A stretch of DNA of 64,000 nt from positions 24,242,001-24,306,000 of the forward strand of contig OU612065.1 in assembly GCA_914767715.1 (NCBI GenBank), written 5' to 3'. This DNA is from Membranipora membranacea. Its lineage: Eukaryota; Bryozoa; Gymnolaemata; Cheilostomatida; Membraniporidae. Every line of letters begins with the position of its first letter. Positions within the stretch are counted from its first letter, which is position 1. Below, piece by piece: positions 16,801 to 28,800 of this stretch. The notes below the pieces were generated by a model. That model saw nothing but the letters and a program-made list of their open reading frames with translations, was not told the origin of the DNA and did not search any database. The position numbers were made by a program, and so were the translations under genes.

Positions 16801-19800
16801 TGTTCCTTAAATTAAATTATTTTCATACAAATCATCTTTGTCTAGGTTGTTTACAGAGACAGGTGTTATCACAATCATTTTTGTTCATTATTATAGTCCA
16901 ATGTCCATTATTTATAATTAATTTGACAAAATAATGAAATGTATTTAAAGATTTAATTCTAACTAGGAAATTTTGATGACCAAGTTGTGAGTCTGCAATC
17001 CACCAACTTGAGAGTTATTCTGAACATATTATTATTATTTATCTATGATGGTGCTACGAAGTTTTTGTGAAATTCAATTTCTTTTTATGTTATACTCGAG
17101 GGCATTTCAACAGCGGAATACAAATCAATCTGAGAATCTGCATATAAAAAATCTAGGGTAACTTTCACCTGAATCCACGACTAAGTTGCTTGTTGGAAAC
17201 TCTATTTTCCCTCCTCCTCTGGTGTTGACCTTGATGGTGTTATTCTCAGACACATCTCGGAGTTGCACCACCCTCACACTCATTTCTGAAATGGGAACAA
17301 TATGATTCATTTTTATCAGAGTATGAAGCAGCATCAACATCTCATTATTGCTTTAGTATGGTAATTTATCCTGCGTCAGAGACAGCTTAATTGTATACAC
17401 TTGTGTGCATGAAAACCATCCAAAAGCATCTCAAACTCAACATTTATACCATAGATGGAGATCATCCTCGTGCCGGCTAGCTGAGAAGTTTAACCAGACA
17501 TACTCGAGGAATTTATGGCATGTTTCTGTTTATAAATTTTAACAACAAGAACTTAAACAGTAACCCGTTAAACTTGCAGAATTATAATTTGATCAAGTTG
17601 GAATTTACAAAAAAATACGAGGATGCAAACATCATAACTGACATAAATATTTTGATGGAAGTGCAATAACTATTATGTAATATAAACACTGGCAGGTAAT
17701 ATGGTACCAAAGAGATTGCATATGGACTAATGTAATAAATAGATTAGAGTCTAAATATGGTGACTAATACAACAGAACTCAGTCATAATATGCACTCATA
17801 ATCCTAACCTCACATTTTATTATCTGGATTTCCTACCAATCCACAATCATTTCTGTTCTGGGCAACAACCATAGAGTTATTATAGAGTATATAATAACTC
17901 TATGGCAACAACCCACATGAGAAATCTCTAAAACTGACACATCTTGAGGTTGTGGTAAGTTATAAAATATGGAGTTTCCTTCCTATCAGTATCCCGTTTT
18001 CTAAATGAGTGATAATTTATGCCACACACAAGATTATGATAAAATATTCAGCAATGTACACAATGTTTTATAATCACATCCGCCCTTATTACAGATGCAG
18101 GTATTTCTTACCGATAGATTTAGTTTGGACAGTGACATCACTAGTTACTGTCTTTGCGGCTCTCTTGGCTACTGATTCTAGAGCGCTGACAACTTCCATA
18201 GCCTGACTAGATTTGTCCTCTTCTGTCACGTTCAACCAGGCACCATTCTGATCTGAGTTCAGCAAGCTATCACCAACCTCAAAACAGTTCTACAACCAGT
18301 GAAATATTTATAGAGTGTGTCAATAAATAGTCTTCTCAAAATGCTGAGGAAAATCTACCGACATTGCATTGGAAAATAATATAGAAAGTTTTCGGATTAT
18401 TGCTTCGGTTCTGGAATACATAAATTCTTAAAAATATTATCCCTCCCCTTCTAAATAGTAAAATATTTACCGATCATATTCCCAAACTTGTTTCATAAAA
18501 TTTCATAGTGCTGTCTTTGTTACGTTAATTGCCACCAGGCCTGTGATGTTTCATAACACATTTTCAGAATATCTGCTATCAAATTCTGCAGTCTAGACTG
18601 TACATAGGACTTCATACTATCTTCATATCAGATCCTCGATCACATCATATTAACTACTAGAAGATCCTGGACTGAGTTAGGATTTTCACTTGCAAAGTAC
18701 AGTGCTTAGTAGAAGGTAGCCATCGAAATTCACTCAAAAATTGAAAGCTGACTGTAACCTAGGCCCAAGAGATCAAAATCAGGGGTCGTGGGGTCGTGAT
18801 CTGTTTGTCTATCAGGTTTGAGTGCATACTTTCCTGTTCAGGTTTATCAAAGAGGGTTATCTTGGCATTATAAACATTTGGAGATTGTCATGCATAACAC
18901 GATGCTGCCAAAGTTGACAAGGAAGCAGAGGGAATATAAATAAGCAAGAGTACAGCAACCTAGCATTGTCACGCGGCTACTTTTTTCATTTTGTGACAAG
19001 GCTGACAGCAACCACAAGGGAAAATTGATGTTTGATACTCGATCAAAAGTCGCTTATCTCGTTCTAGGGTTTATTTTTCAAAGTCTGGTTACGAACCCTG
19101 GTAATGTTGATGACATCCTGTGGCACTTCCTCGTCCTCCTGTGCTAAGTTATATCCGATGTCAGATATATACTGAGCTACAGCAGAGATGTCTCCAGAAT
19201 CGAGATCTCCTCCACTCACAGCATCTACTAAGTTGGCGGATAGTTCCTCTAGATCTGCATCTTCTTTTATTTCCTAGATGGAAAAGAAAAGCTATAAGAT
19301 AACGCACCATGAGTCGTGAGAAGACATGAGTCTGACAAATAAAAAGTGTAAAATACTATACTAAAAGTTTTGATGAAAAACATCAAAGAATTCAATGAAG
19401 GTGATGTGAGCAACCGTGGGCAGCAAATATTTTGCTTTTTATAAATATATAATATTTTCGAACCTCGTTAATGATTCTGAGAATTTTTGGGGATGGACAT
19501 AGACTAGTATCAACTCTCTGCCATATTCCATTCTGATCACAATATCTGCTTATAAATGAAGGCGACCTGCGCTCATCACCTGGACATCGGTATGCCCGTC
19601 TGTTATCAGGCTTCGTCTTTGGCCATGACATCTCAAATCGGCCAGATGTGTTCTGGGCAGCACAGTCTTCGATGACTAGAAAAGACACACATATCATTAT
19701 ATATAGAAACATGTTTAGACTCAGTTGCACAAGCATGAACATGCTGAGATCTACAATTGCTATTGTTTCGCATTTATGGCTGCTGCTGAAGTTTTGCTTT

Positions 19801-22800
19801 CTGAAAACTTACTTAACCTGACATAACTCTGCAAAATATATGTATACTTATCGAACAGGTTAAAAATATGATCATATCTTTTGCGATGAAGTTGATCATA
19901 TACCTGAAAATCTATTTGATTTACATCATCAAGTACGAGAAGGTTGTAAATGTTCAACAAAACTTAAATCTGGCAGATTTTCAATTTCAAAAATAGCCAA
20001 AAATTCCTGTCAATATCTTCTTCCTGTAGGATACGTATCGTAGTATGTCATATCGGTATGTTTATTACTCTAAATGATTCTACATTCAATGGGCACGCAG
20101 TGAGACATCAAGCTGTTCTAAAGCCAAATATAGAACAGGTTTGAAATTGAAACTTTAACCTCTGTGCGTCAGTGGAAGGCTTTGACAAGTACAGCAGTTT
20201 AACCTTACATAACAAGGGGTCATCATCGGAAACATTTCAATATGAAATCGAGAGATTATTACATAAGATAGTCCCTGCTACCACATAACAGATGCTGCCG
20301 CTGTTAGAATGCAGTGAGTCATTTGTTGATACTGTAGTAGCTAAATAGCTGATCCTCACATTAATCTGGATGACGTTCACAGATTACGGGCATTATGGAT
20401 TAAGCCCTTCCTCAGTTTTTTAGCTTCAGAGTTTGTAGTCTGGGGCCCTAAGCAAAAACTAGGCTTTAGCTGTATTTAGCTTGCTGCTAACCTAATTATT
20501 GCATCAATTAATACACTGACACTAGTTTTCAATCATGACCCACGCTCAATCTTGTGTGACTATAACTGACTGGCATAGTCACAAGTGAGATAGAGATTAG
20601 AAATGTGAGTGAAAGCAATTTATGAGCAAATAAAATAAAATTAGTGAAAAAATCAATGAATAGGGTATGCCAGCTTTTTGGAAAATCTTTGAGCAGCAAG
20701 AAACTGATAATCGTGCAGAAAAATCAAGGTTAGGAAGCACAGCATTCTTACATGCTAAAAGTTTTCCGTAAATGTGAGTGGATAACTCCTCAGATTAATC
20801 AGGTCCAGGAAGGGTACGCCTAGGCATAAACCTTTTTACCATCTCACTTGTTAATAACATCCTGAGATAACACAACAACCTTTAGCACATATTAAAAGCA
20901 TAAAGCGTAAATAAAGCACTCACTGTGGACAGTAGTTGGTACGGACTCTCTGATGATCGTCACAAGGTTCCTTTTACTGGTCAAAGTGGACTCGGTTGTT
21001 TGTGTGGAAATGTTTGACAACAAAGAGGTGGAAGTGACTGTGCTGGAAATGCTAACAGATTGGCTTGTAGTAATCGCAGACATATCTGGAGTTGCGTCTG
21101 TTACAATTTCTTCACCGGTAGTGGGAACTGTGACCTCGCTCACCACCAGTTCACCAGGTCTGAAATTAGCACAGCCTTCCCAGCGGTCACAGCAATCGGG
21201 GTCAGTCTTATCCAGTGCTGTTTGTTCCCACACACCACTAGCACAGACCCATGTGTAACAGTCTTGGTTCTTTGTTAGGTCATTTTGACAGACTTCGGGA
21301 GCAGTTATTAGCGACTGGGTGGTAGGAGCTGTAGGCAAGGTCATGGACACTGTTTCCCTTTCCATTACTAAACACCGAAAATAAAGTTAATGGTTACAGA
21401 AACCGGATGAAAGTATTGCTCACACCATAAGCATAAAGCCACTGAAGCGGGTGCAGAAACATTTACCCATTAGAAATTCAGTGTCATATCAAATTGAAAA
21501 ATATAGTATATTAGCGTAAAGCAAAGAGAAAGCAAGCAACTCGAAGCACCAGCATTCGCAGTGGATGAAGCAAAAAAGCCCAAAGAGAGTTAAAAACAAA
21601 ATCACTTCATCTTTTTGCAGGCCCATCAATATGTTCTAGTATAGACAGTTTTTTTTGTAAAGAAAATATCAAAGGTTGTTGAACATGAGAGCATAGCAAA
21701 ATTTCAAGGCTATTGATGCAGCAATGCATGAGTCAATTAGTGCTTAACATAGAAAGTAACTGTCAAGTATATGTGAACCAAGCCATGATACATGACACCC
21801 CAGTAATCAACAGGAATGTTGTTAGCAACAGCCTGACATCTCAAGTCAGTCCTTGTTAGGTGGGTTACTGTTTTTTAGTTTCCTTCATTTGTGTTCAAGT
21901 CTTAACCATTATAGAGTTATTATGGAGTCATAACTCTCTGAAGTGTAAATGGGTGAAATATTAGATATTAACAACTAATAAATATCCGCCAACATAGCAA
22001 AAAACACAGTGCATGCGCTGACAAGCACGGCGCTTGCGGCAGACCAAACTCCTATTTCAGCTTGGCAGTTGGATTTGAAAACTCTTAAACTTGAACCAGA
22101 TGCAATGAGTGGGAAGGCTGGTGAGCGCCCGCTGTCTTTGCATATAGTTTACGGGTTCTTAGCTATGTATGTAGCTGGTTCTATTTATACCTTCTGTACT
22201 TACTCTTACTCCAATATCCAGTACAGTTGTGTTGGAGGCATGACAATAACCATGGCCAAAATTCTGGCTCAGAATTCAAACCATACATTTAGTAGGCGTA
22301 TATAATTCACACGATTGCATTGCATGAGTACATTTCACACACGGTTGAGACTAATGTCCTGTTATTTTCACAACCGTGCTATTCATGGTAATAAAAAGAG
22401 ATGCTTTGTATTGAAGCAATTGAGGGGTTAGGTTCCGATCATCATGCAGTGTGCTATTAGCCCGGGTCAGGCACCGAAGGAACCCAACCCAGGTTGTTAT
22501 TACTTTGTCATGCTATGTGGTGCAGCGATCGATGTTTGATTGAAGACAAACCTTGCTGAGATTTGGTCGTTGGTGCCGTTGGACTGGGTGCAACGACTGT
22601 AGAGGCAGTGGTCCACTGATCACTGTCCACTGAAATTTAATTTCAAATCTTGCCATCTTTTAAATCATAAACTTAACTTTTGCAGAAACAGATATTCAGT
22701 TAGGTGGCAAATCAAAATGGCCTTGATTTACTGCCATTTGCCATTTGCCAAAGGCCAATATATTTATGATTTAGGAGGTAGTTTCAATGAATTTGATCTC

Positions 22801-24245
22801 AATCATATGTGGACCCTAAAGAAGAGCACCTGTGTAGTAATCTAATACACCCATTCACTCCCCACATACATTGTTAATTAATCTATCCACTTAATATGCT
22901 ATTGTTTTCGCACTTTTTGTTCATTTTCACCAAAACAATGCATCACGGGGACCGGAATTAAAACATTGACTAGATTGATCTGTTATTCGGGTACAGGTGT
23001 AATGTAATAATGCCTTCCACCAAGTTTTGCTTCCAAAACAGGAAACTACACTGACAACCAGATTTAAAATAAAACCAGCATTCAGGCCCCTTTATTGCTA
23101 AGGAGGAGGAGGTGCAGGGAACTTTCTGCTTGTGGACAGCAGAATGGATCTCTCATATTAATGATAACTCACCCGGTACGCACTCGTAGGTAAACTTGAG
23201 CCTGCTTGGTGTGGCTGTTGTGTCTTTTCCTGGGCACGAGTTTAGCTCAAACACAGCATCGCTTGCGTTAACCACACAACTCTGCTTCCGGTGGCATCTA
23301 AAATATATAAAGACTGGTTTAATGCACACTCTGCTGAACCCTGAAAATTCAAATTTTAACCTGCAAGAAACACCGGTAAACCAAGAGAGTGAGCAAGTAC
23401 TGTGTGATGGATGAAATTCCTAATAGACACATTACCTGGTACCATAGTAATACAAAAAAATTTTAAAATAAACATCAACATCAAAAAACCCATTTATACA
23501 ATAACATATTCCAAATGTGCATTCAATTTTTTTTATTACATATTAGTTATGCATGGTCGTATATGTTATTCCCATCCAAACCTTGGTAGGAATGATAAAA
23601 TTAACGGTAAATATATATGAGAATAGGAAATGAATTGTCTATTTTAAAAGTCACTTACAGTTCTGTGACGATCTGTTGAGATAGGGTCGTGTTTGCAACG
23701 CACTCAACATACTGAGGGTCTTCTATAGGAGGCATGGCACAGGAGTTCTCAGAGAATAACCCATAACTCACATTGCCAATATACATCAACTCCCCAAACG
23801 CACAGTTCAGGCGAGAGTTGGATCCTCCCTCACACAGATTAAAAAATTTAGCTATAAAAAGATATCAATTATTGTAACTGTATAAATACTATAAAACTAT
23901 AAATACTATAAAACTATATGAATAAAATAATTGCTTCAACTTTATTGTTCTTATGCAAATTGTCTACTGGTGTTTAATTTTTCAGGTTGCAATGTGAAGT
24001 ACAGAGATGAGATCCAAACAGTGCAGGTTTACTTTTGTCACACCAGCTGCATCACAACCCAACCACATGCTATGCAATGCTGTCTGCCAAGTTTGTGAAT
24101 GTCGCTGTATCTTTGTTTAGTCAGGATCTCTGCATTGGGGAACATAGGTCAACAATTTTAGATTATACTAACCTTCACAAAACACCGATGAATTCAGAAT
24201 CAAAACAAGCGATACCACGGCTATGTGGTATTTTAACTTCTCCAT
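10818..24245 (-). CDS. Adhesion G protein-coupled receptor, latrophilin-like
   Basis: Exons, 5' to 3' on the minus strand: 24173-24245, 23659-23851, 23173-23297, 22552-22629, 20924-21367, 19464-19675, 19097-19273, 18112-18289, 17169-17285, 15809-16034, 15288-15509, 14740-14848, 14108-14328, 13701-13767, 13240-13343, 12680-12848, then 10853-11051. All joins keep frame, giving about 980 aa. Order: signal peptide ([20 protein letters not shown]); SUEL galactose-binding lectin across exons 2-3; a Cys motif and Ser/Thr-rich stalk in exon 5; HormR in exon 6; GAIN domain; GPS with [14 protein letters not shown]; seven membrane segments including [13 protein letters not shown] and [18 protein letters not shown]; and a Ser-rich basic tail. 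Lectin plus HormR plus GAIN plus 7TM without olfactomedin is the layout of invertebrate latrophilins. The 3' end is uncertain: AGTG at 10853 is followed by GTGAGT, so either a further exon exists or translation reads on to TGA at 10818-10820. Confidence 0.9.
11267..11358 (+). repeat. Dispersed repeat family D, copy 1
   Basis: About 92 bp from TACCCTAGCAGTGTAAATA to GGCTAGCTGAGG, including TTTAGCTAATTTGGGG. A diverged copy lies on the opposite strand at 46040-46129. It carries repeated TAGCTAG-like words. A mobile origin is likely, but no clear terminal inverted repeat was resolved. Confidence 0.5.
11606..11975 (+). mobile_element. tRNA-derived SINE, with tRNA head
   Basis: The head at 11606-11689 looks like a tRNA gene: A-box TAGCTCAGTGTG at 11613-11624 and a perfect B-box GGTTCGAATCC at 11667-11677. 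Together they form an internal RNA polymerase III promoter. The acceptor stem pairs poorly, so it is not a working tRNA. A T-tract follows, then a body of about 290 bp (11687-11975) with a GC-rich hairpin GGGAGGGCGC/GCGCCCCTCCC and CACGCC/GGCGTG. The body recurs almost unchanged at 61314-61604. It sits in the last resolved intron of the GPCR gene. Reverse-frame ORFs across it are shadows of the SINE. Confidence 0.8.
12001..12095 (+). repeat. Tandem 15-bp repeat
   Basis: About five imperfect copies of CCTTATGGGTAGTGG, in the GPCR intron directly after the SINE. Variants include CTTTATGGGAAGTGG and CCTTATGGGTAGAGG. Confidence 0.7.
12581..12633. repeat. Inverted repeat beside a GPCR exon
   Basis: GGTAGTGGCATTCCA and TGGAATGCCCCTACC are inverted around about 20 bp that itself contains AGCAAC/GTTG. 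It lies about 50 bp beyond the donor of the exon encoding membrane helices 6 and 7. It could be a small foldback element or an RNA hairpin in the intron. Confidence 0.45.
13126..13144. repeat. Short palindrome with family A terminus
   Basis: CTTAGCCTGACAGGCTAAG is a perfect palindrome with an odd central base, in a GPCR intron. It carries the TAGCCTG terminal motif of family A and may be a solo or deleted remnant. Confidence 0.35.
15401..15450 (-). other. GPS autoproteolysis site of the GAIN domain
   Basis: The exon encodes [15 protein letters not shown], matching the GPS pattern C-x-C-x-H-x-T-x-F. The usual cleavage triplet is HL|T and here it is HM|T. The catalytic His and the Thr nucleophile are present, so self-cleavage is expected. 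The new N-terminus TNFAVLLD would act as a tethered agonist by family analogy. Confidence 0.7.
17861..17913. mobile_element. Foldback hairpin with 10-bp flanking direct repeats
   Basis: A 33-bp AT-rich hairpin (ATAGAGTTATTATA, four bases, then TATAATAACTCTAT) is flanked on both sides by GGCAACAACC (17861-17870 and 17904-17913). This looks like a target-site duplication. A related, less perfect palindrome with TAGAGTTATTATGGAGTCATAACTCT is near 21910-21938. Confidence 0.55.
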
Positions 24246-25757
24246 GATTATTCAGTCTCCTCAATGTCTCCTAGATTGATCACCGGTCATCAGCGCAGCC
24301 TCTGCCAAATACAACATGGCAGTTTACTCAGCAATAAAATTATAGACACAGGGTCAGGATATAACATTATAATTGCTGCTTTACCAAAACGGTGCAGTAC
24401 AGTATTGTGACATCAAAGTAGTGTACTACAATTCAATCCAGTCATATTACACTATTATATATATTATATATCATATATATGGCCTAAGGTGGATTACGAG
24501 TAGTTTTCTTAGAATTTTTCTATCATGGATGAGGGCTCTAGCTAGTGACTGAGAAAGCTATGTGATCAGCGTGGGCTTCGTTAACACAAACAATGGACAC
24601 TGCTGTTCAATTTGAGTGCTGAGCTGACATTCGAAGATGATTGGAAACAGATGACAGATTAATAGTTGAATCACCTGAACGCCTCTCTAATTTTGTTTTA
24701 TGACAAGTAACTGGTCCAACTGGTCCCAGTCAATTATAAATTCACGATAATACCAGCTTGGCTACCAGCAGTAATAACACAATTGTTTATCTTTTGGTCA
24801 CTTTTATGGTGTTATGGTGTTATGTTGAATAGAACATTTTACGTCATGAATTGGGGAAAAATAGGTGAAAATTGAACATAGTCCCGCACCATACCACTAC
24901 GCCTTGCTTTTCGGATCCTATTTCTTATTACTGTAGGCTATATACACCAGCTGACACACAAACTTGTTTATGGTTGGATAGCATATTATCTGTGTGTAGC
25001 TGAACAAGCCCCAAGTTTAATTCGGGGGGGGGGAGGAGAGTGCCCATCCAATGACCACCCCCATGCTACAGAAACTTGCACTTTGATAAACAAACATACC
25101 CACAAACCTGATAAAATCACTAATAACCATGATTAAAACGATTACAATATTCAGTTATAAGCAGTTTAGGAAGGCAGTTTGATAAGGAGCAGCAAATTTA
25201 GAAAAAAAACATACGTCACCGCTTGAATAAAATGGATTTTGCTACAAGGTTAGATCAGATGGATGATGATATTTATTTTTGATGTGTGTATCGGATCGGT
25301 ATAGATACTGACCATCGAATTGTTTGAGCAATAATCCTTCTTCAGCTTCTTGTAGATACTAGATATATCTAGATTAGTGCATCATAAGCAGGTAAATGTA
25401 TCCGACAGTTATGTGAAGATCAGATGATCCATATATATATAATAAGCTGAAGTGCTGCCGTAAGCTGAAGTACTGTCGAAGAGTCCAGATAGTTTTGTTA
25501 TTGGCGATTGAAAACCTATGTTAGCGATCCTGTAACGTAAAGTATGATATGGTTTCACTATTCAATCAAATGCAAAAATTATCAGAAATGCTTATATAGG
25601 AATCCGGGAGTTGGTTGAACAGTGACAGCTTTGTTATGCTTTGTTTGTTGTAAAATGAACCATTGGATCAGCAAAGATTTTTGCACCCATGTGGTTTGCA
25701 TGCCTATTGGAGGTTAATAGTTCACATTAAAAAGTGCTTCTCCCATTGGCCAGACAA
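24246..25757. other. Divergent intergenic region between the GPCR and PPT1
   Basis: About 1.5 kb holding the upstream regions of two genes facing away from each other. It contains AT microsatellite-like sequence near 24455-24480 and a run of ten G at 25024-25033 followed by a purine tract. No exon was found. An inverted CCAAT box (CCATTGG) is at 25743-25749, just before the PPT1 E-box cluster. Confidence 0.55.
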
Positions 25758-25800
25758 GTCACATGATTTATGTCATGTGACCATAGTAAACATCACATGA
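25758..25800 (+). promoter_or_regulatory. Cluster of three CLEAR/M-box-like E-boxes at the PPT1 start
   Basis: GTCACATGAT at 25758-25767, GTCATGTGAC at 25772-25781 and TCACATGA at 25793-25800 sit within 50 bp of the ATG at 25808. All three contain CACATG (or CATGTG) flanked by T and A, the form accepted by MiT/TFE factors. The middle site is the exact reverse complement of the decamer upstream of ATP6V1A. The regulation is inferred. Confidence 0.55.
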
Positions 25801-25807
25801 ATTGACT

Positions 25808-28800
25808 ATGGCTACCATGAAGAAAGTCCTGTTTTGTCTTCTTCCTGCTTTTGCAGGCCTTTTCCTCCAAGCCTCTGCAGCAGATCCTGTTCCTATAGTG
25901 ATATGGCATGGCATGGGTAAGTTAATAATGTAAACAAGTGAAGCTAGGTGCATCTGGATAAATGACAGGGGAAACTTTGCCAGCTTTGTCAAGACACACT
26001 GACAGGACAGCTAGAAGAATGAATGAGCTTTCTTTCTCTGACTTGCTTTCAATCACTTTAAATTGATCATAGTTGACTTGGACTGCAAAAATGATGTATG
26101 AAGGGAGAAGTTTTGGGTAACATAGATAGTACCACACCTACAGCTGGCTTCAAGATCTTGTCAATGTCCCTGTGATGCAGTGAAGACCTTCAACTACTGA
26201 CCACAACTAAGGCTGATTTTTGGATAAGAGTGTGTTTTGCCATGCGTGATGATAAGTCTGATTGCTACCAAGTGGTGTGCAATAAAATGGAGACGGAAAA
26301 GAAATTAGGCAGATATATAGACGTCTAATCAGATAGCGCTCCTGCAAAATCAAACACAAGATGCACCACATCAAACTTGACTTTTTATTGTCCCTAACAC
26401 ATTATTTTTGTATTAAAATTGTTTTCGTTATGATTTATGTGTTACACTGTTCCGGTCACCATTTTCAGGAGACAGTTGTTGCAACCCATTGAGCATGGGA
26501 TCAATCAAAACGATGTTTGAGAAGAATATTGATGGAGTGTATGTCAAATCTCTGATGATTGGTAACAACATTATCGAGGTGATTAATCATGATATATTGA
26601 CTTGTCTTTTCCAGGAGACAGTTGTTGCAACCCTTTGAGCATGGGGTCAATCAAAAAGTTGTTTGAGAAGAATGTTGATGGAGTTTATGTCAAATCATTA
26701 ATGATTGGCAGTAATATTGGAGAGGTGAACTAAAATGCTCGCTAGCTGTGTTGGCGCTTTACCTTGATGTCAGATCAACTGAAATCAAACTTATTATCCC
26801 CCAGCATGATTGTTGCAATCAGAATCTAAACCAATCATAATTCTTAAGCTTTAAGTCGCTCTGCAGGAAATTTTGGATATTGCACCAATTTCATATTGAT
26901 ATTAAGGAGACCAGATTTGAAATGGAGAAATATCTACATCTGAGAGGGAGATCAATGATTTATGCAATCAAGAAAATTTACCATGATTCTGAATTGTTGC
27001 AAAAGTTTATTTTACTGTTATTTTACATGTCTGAAATCTTCTACTTTGTGATGTATCAATTTCCCGCAGGATACCGAGAATGGATTCTTCATGAATGCTA
27101 ACAAACAGATAGATAATGTGTGCGCTCAAGTTAAGGCTGACCCTAAGCTGAAGAATGGGTATAATTCTGTTGGCTTCTCTCAGGGAGGACAATTCCTGAG
27201 AGCACTTGCTCAGAAATGTCCAGATCCACCCATGATGAACCTCATCTCAGTGGGCGGACAACATCAAGGTCAGTCTAGTGATATAAATAGCTTCTCCATG
27301 TATAAATGCCGGCTTTGCAATACTGCTGATTGTAATAGACAGTGATACATGTAGATCAACAATCCAACGTTATCAGTTGATAGATTGACCTCGTGGTTGG
27401 GTTATACATCTTGATAAGCCTGCAAAAGGGGCATTGGTAATCTGTGGTGTGATATTATAATGGTACATGTTTGCTTGCTTGTAGGTGTGTACGGATTCCC
27501 TCGATGCCCTGGAGATAATGCAACACTCTGTGACTGGGCCAGAAAGCTGCTTAACCTTGGTGCCTATGTCAGCTTCGTACAGAACAAGTAAGCTTGAAAT
27601 TTTCTTTACACAAACCATGTATTTTTAGAATAAAATTAGAGCAGACCTCGGAGACAGTTTACCACTGCATTTTTAAATAATTTCTATTCAATTGCTTGTC
27701 TTGCCTTCATAGCCGGGTTTTTTTCTTCACAGTCTGGTGCAGGCGGAATACTGGAATGACCCATTGGCTCAGGATGAGTACAAGAAATCCAGCGTATTCC
27801 TCGCTGATATCAACAATGAGAATGTGAGCAGATTAGTTTTTTAGAATTTGTTTTCAATTTTGTTGTTGTCGTCGTTTTTGTTGAGTTACTGTTTAATTAT
27901 CCAACATGAAATGCTTGAATTGATGGGTAGACGATATGTATCAAGGTAGCAATTATCATGTAACAAATGTTATATCAGTCTCGGTCGTGTTGGTTGTGTC
28001 GCTTGTCGGTAGACTAGACAAACTGTTATACCAGCACTGGCATGACAATAATAGTTTCCAACTGGAGTTTGCACAAAATTAATAATTGATGCTTGAAACA
28101 GTGCGTGTTCATGACTTCTGACTTTGATCATAACTACACATTCAGACTGAGGAGGGGTCACAATTTTTGCTGGCGCTGTGCTGAATCTTCCGGTATATTA
28201 TTCCTTTTTTTCTACATGCTGTATTTTCGTCACATTGAATTGGTATCAAAATGGCATTCAGCCCTAAACAGTTGCAGCCCTAATACCATACTTGCACCCT
28301 CCTTGCTTACCCTGAGAGTTATGTTCGTTGTTGTGCTGTATCAATAATCATGCCCCCTTGCACAATGAGGACACAACTCAATATCTCTGTTTTACATATT
28401 GACACCTAAGACGGTGGCCGCAACTCTGATCAATCTTCCTAATTTACGTTATTGATTACTTTCAAATAGACAAAGAATCAGACATATAAGACTAACCTGC
28501 AAAAGCTGAAGAACTTTGTCATGATTAAGTTCACTGAAGATACCATGGTACAGCCCAAGGACAGTGAGGTAAGTAACAAGTAGTCCTCTTATTTTGTGAA
28601 GTCAAAACTTGTTCCTACTCCTCTACTTTCTTTTTTTGTGCTGTGAAATATAAATAACAACCTTTTTATGCATTTAACTGAGACCGATTAAAACGTTCAT
28701 TGAACGAAGATGTTACAATTCCATTTCAATTCAAAACTAGTATTTGTAACATACAAGCCAATGTTGGTATATCTTTGCGCTGAATAAGGACCTTTTAAAG

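Noticed and set aside
22009-22305. A 98-codon plus-strand gene inside the GPCR intron
   Set aside because: No recognisable family, no splice context and no conserved motif, though the local base composition is slightly GC-richer. It may be transposon debris, but I cannot support a gene.
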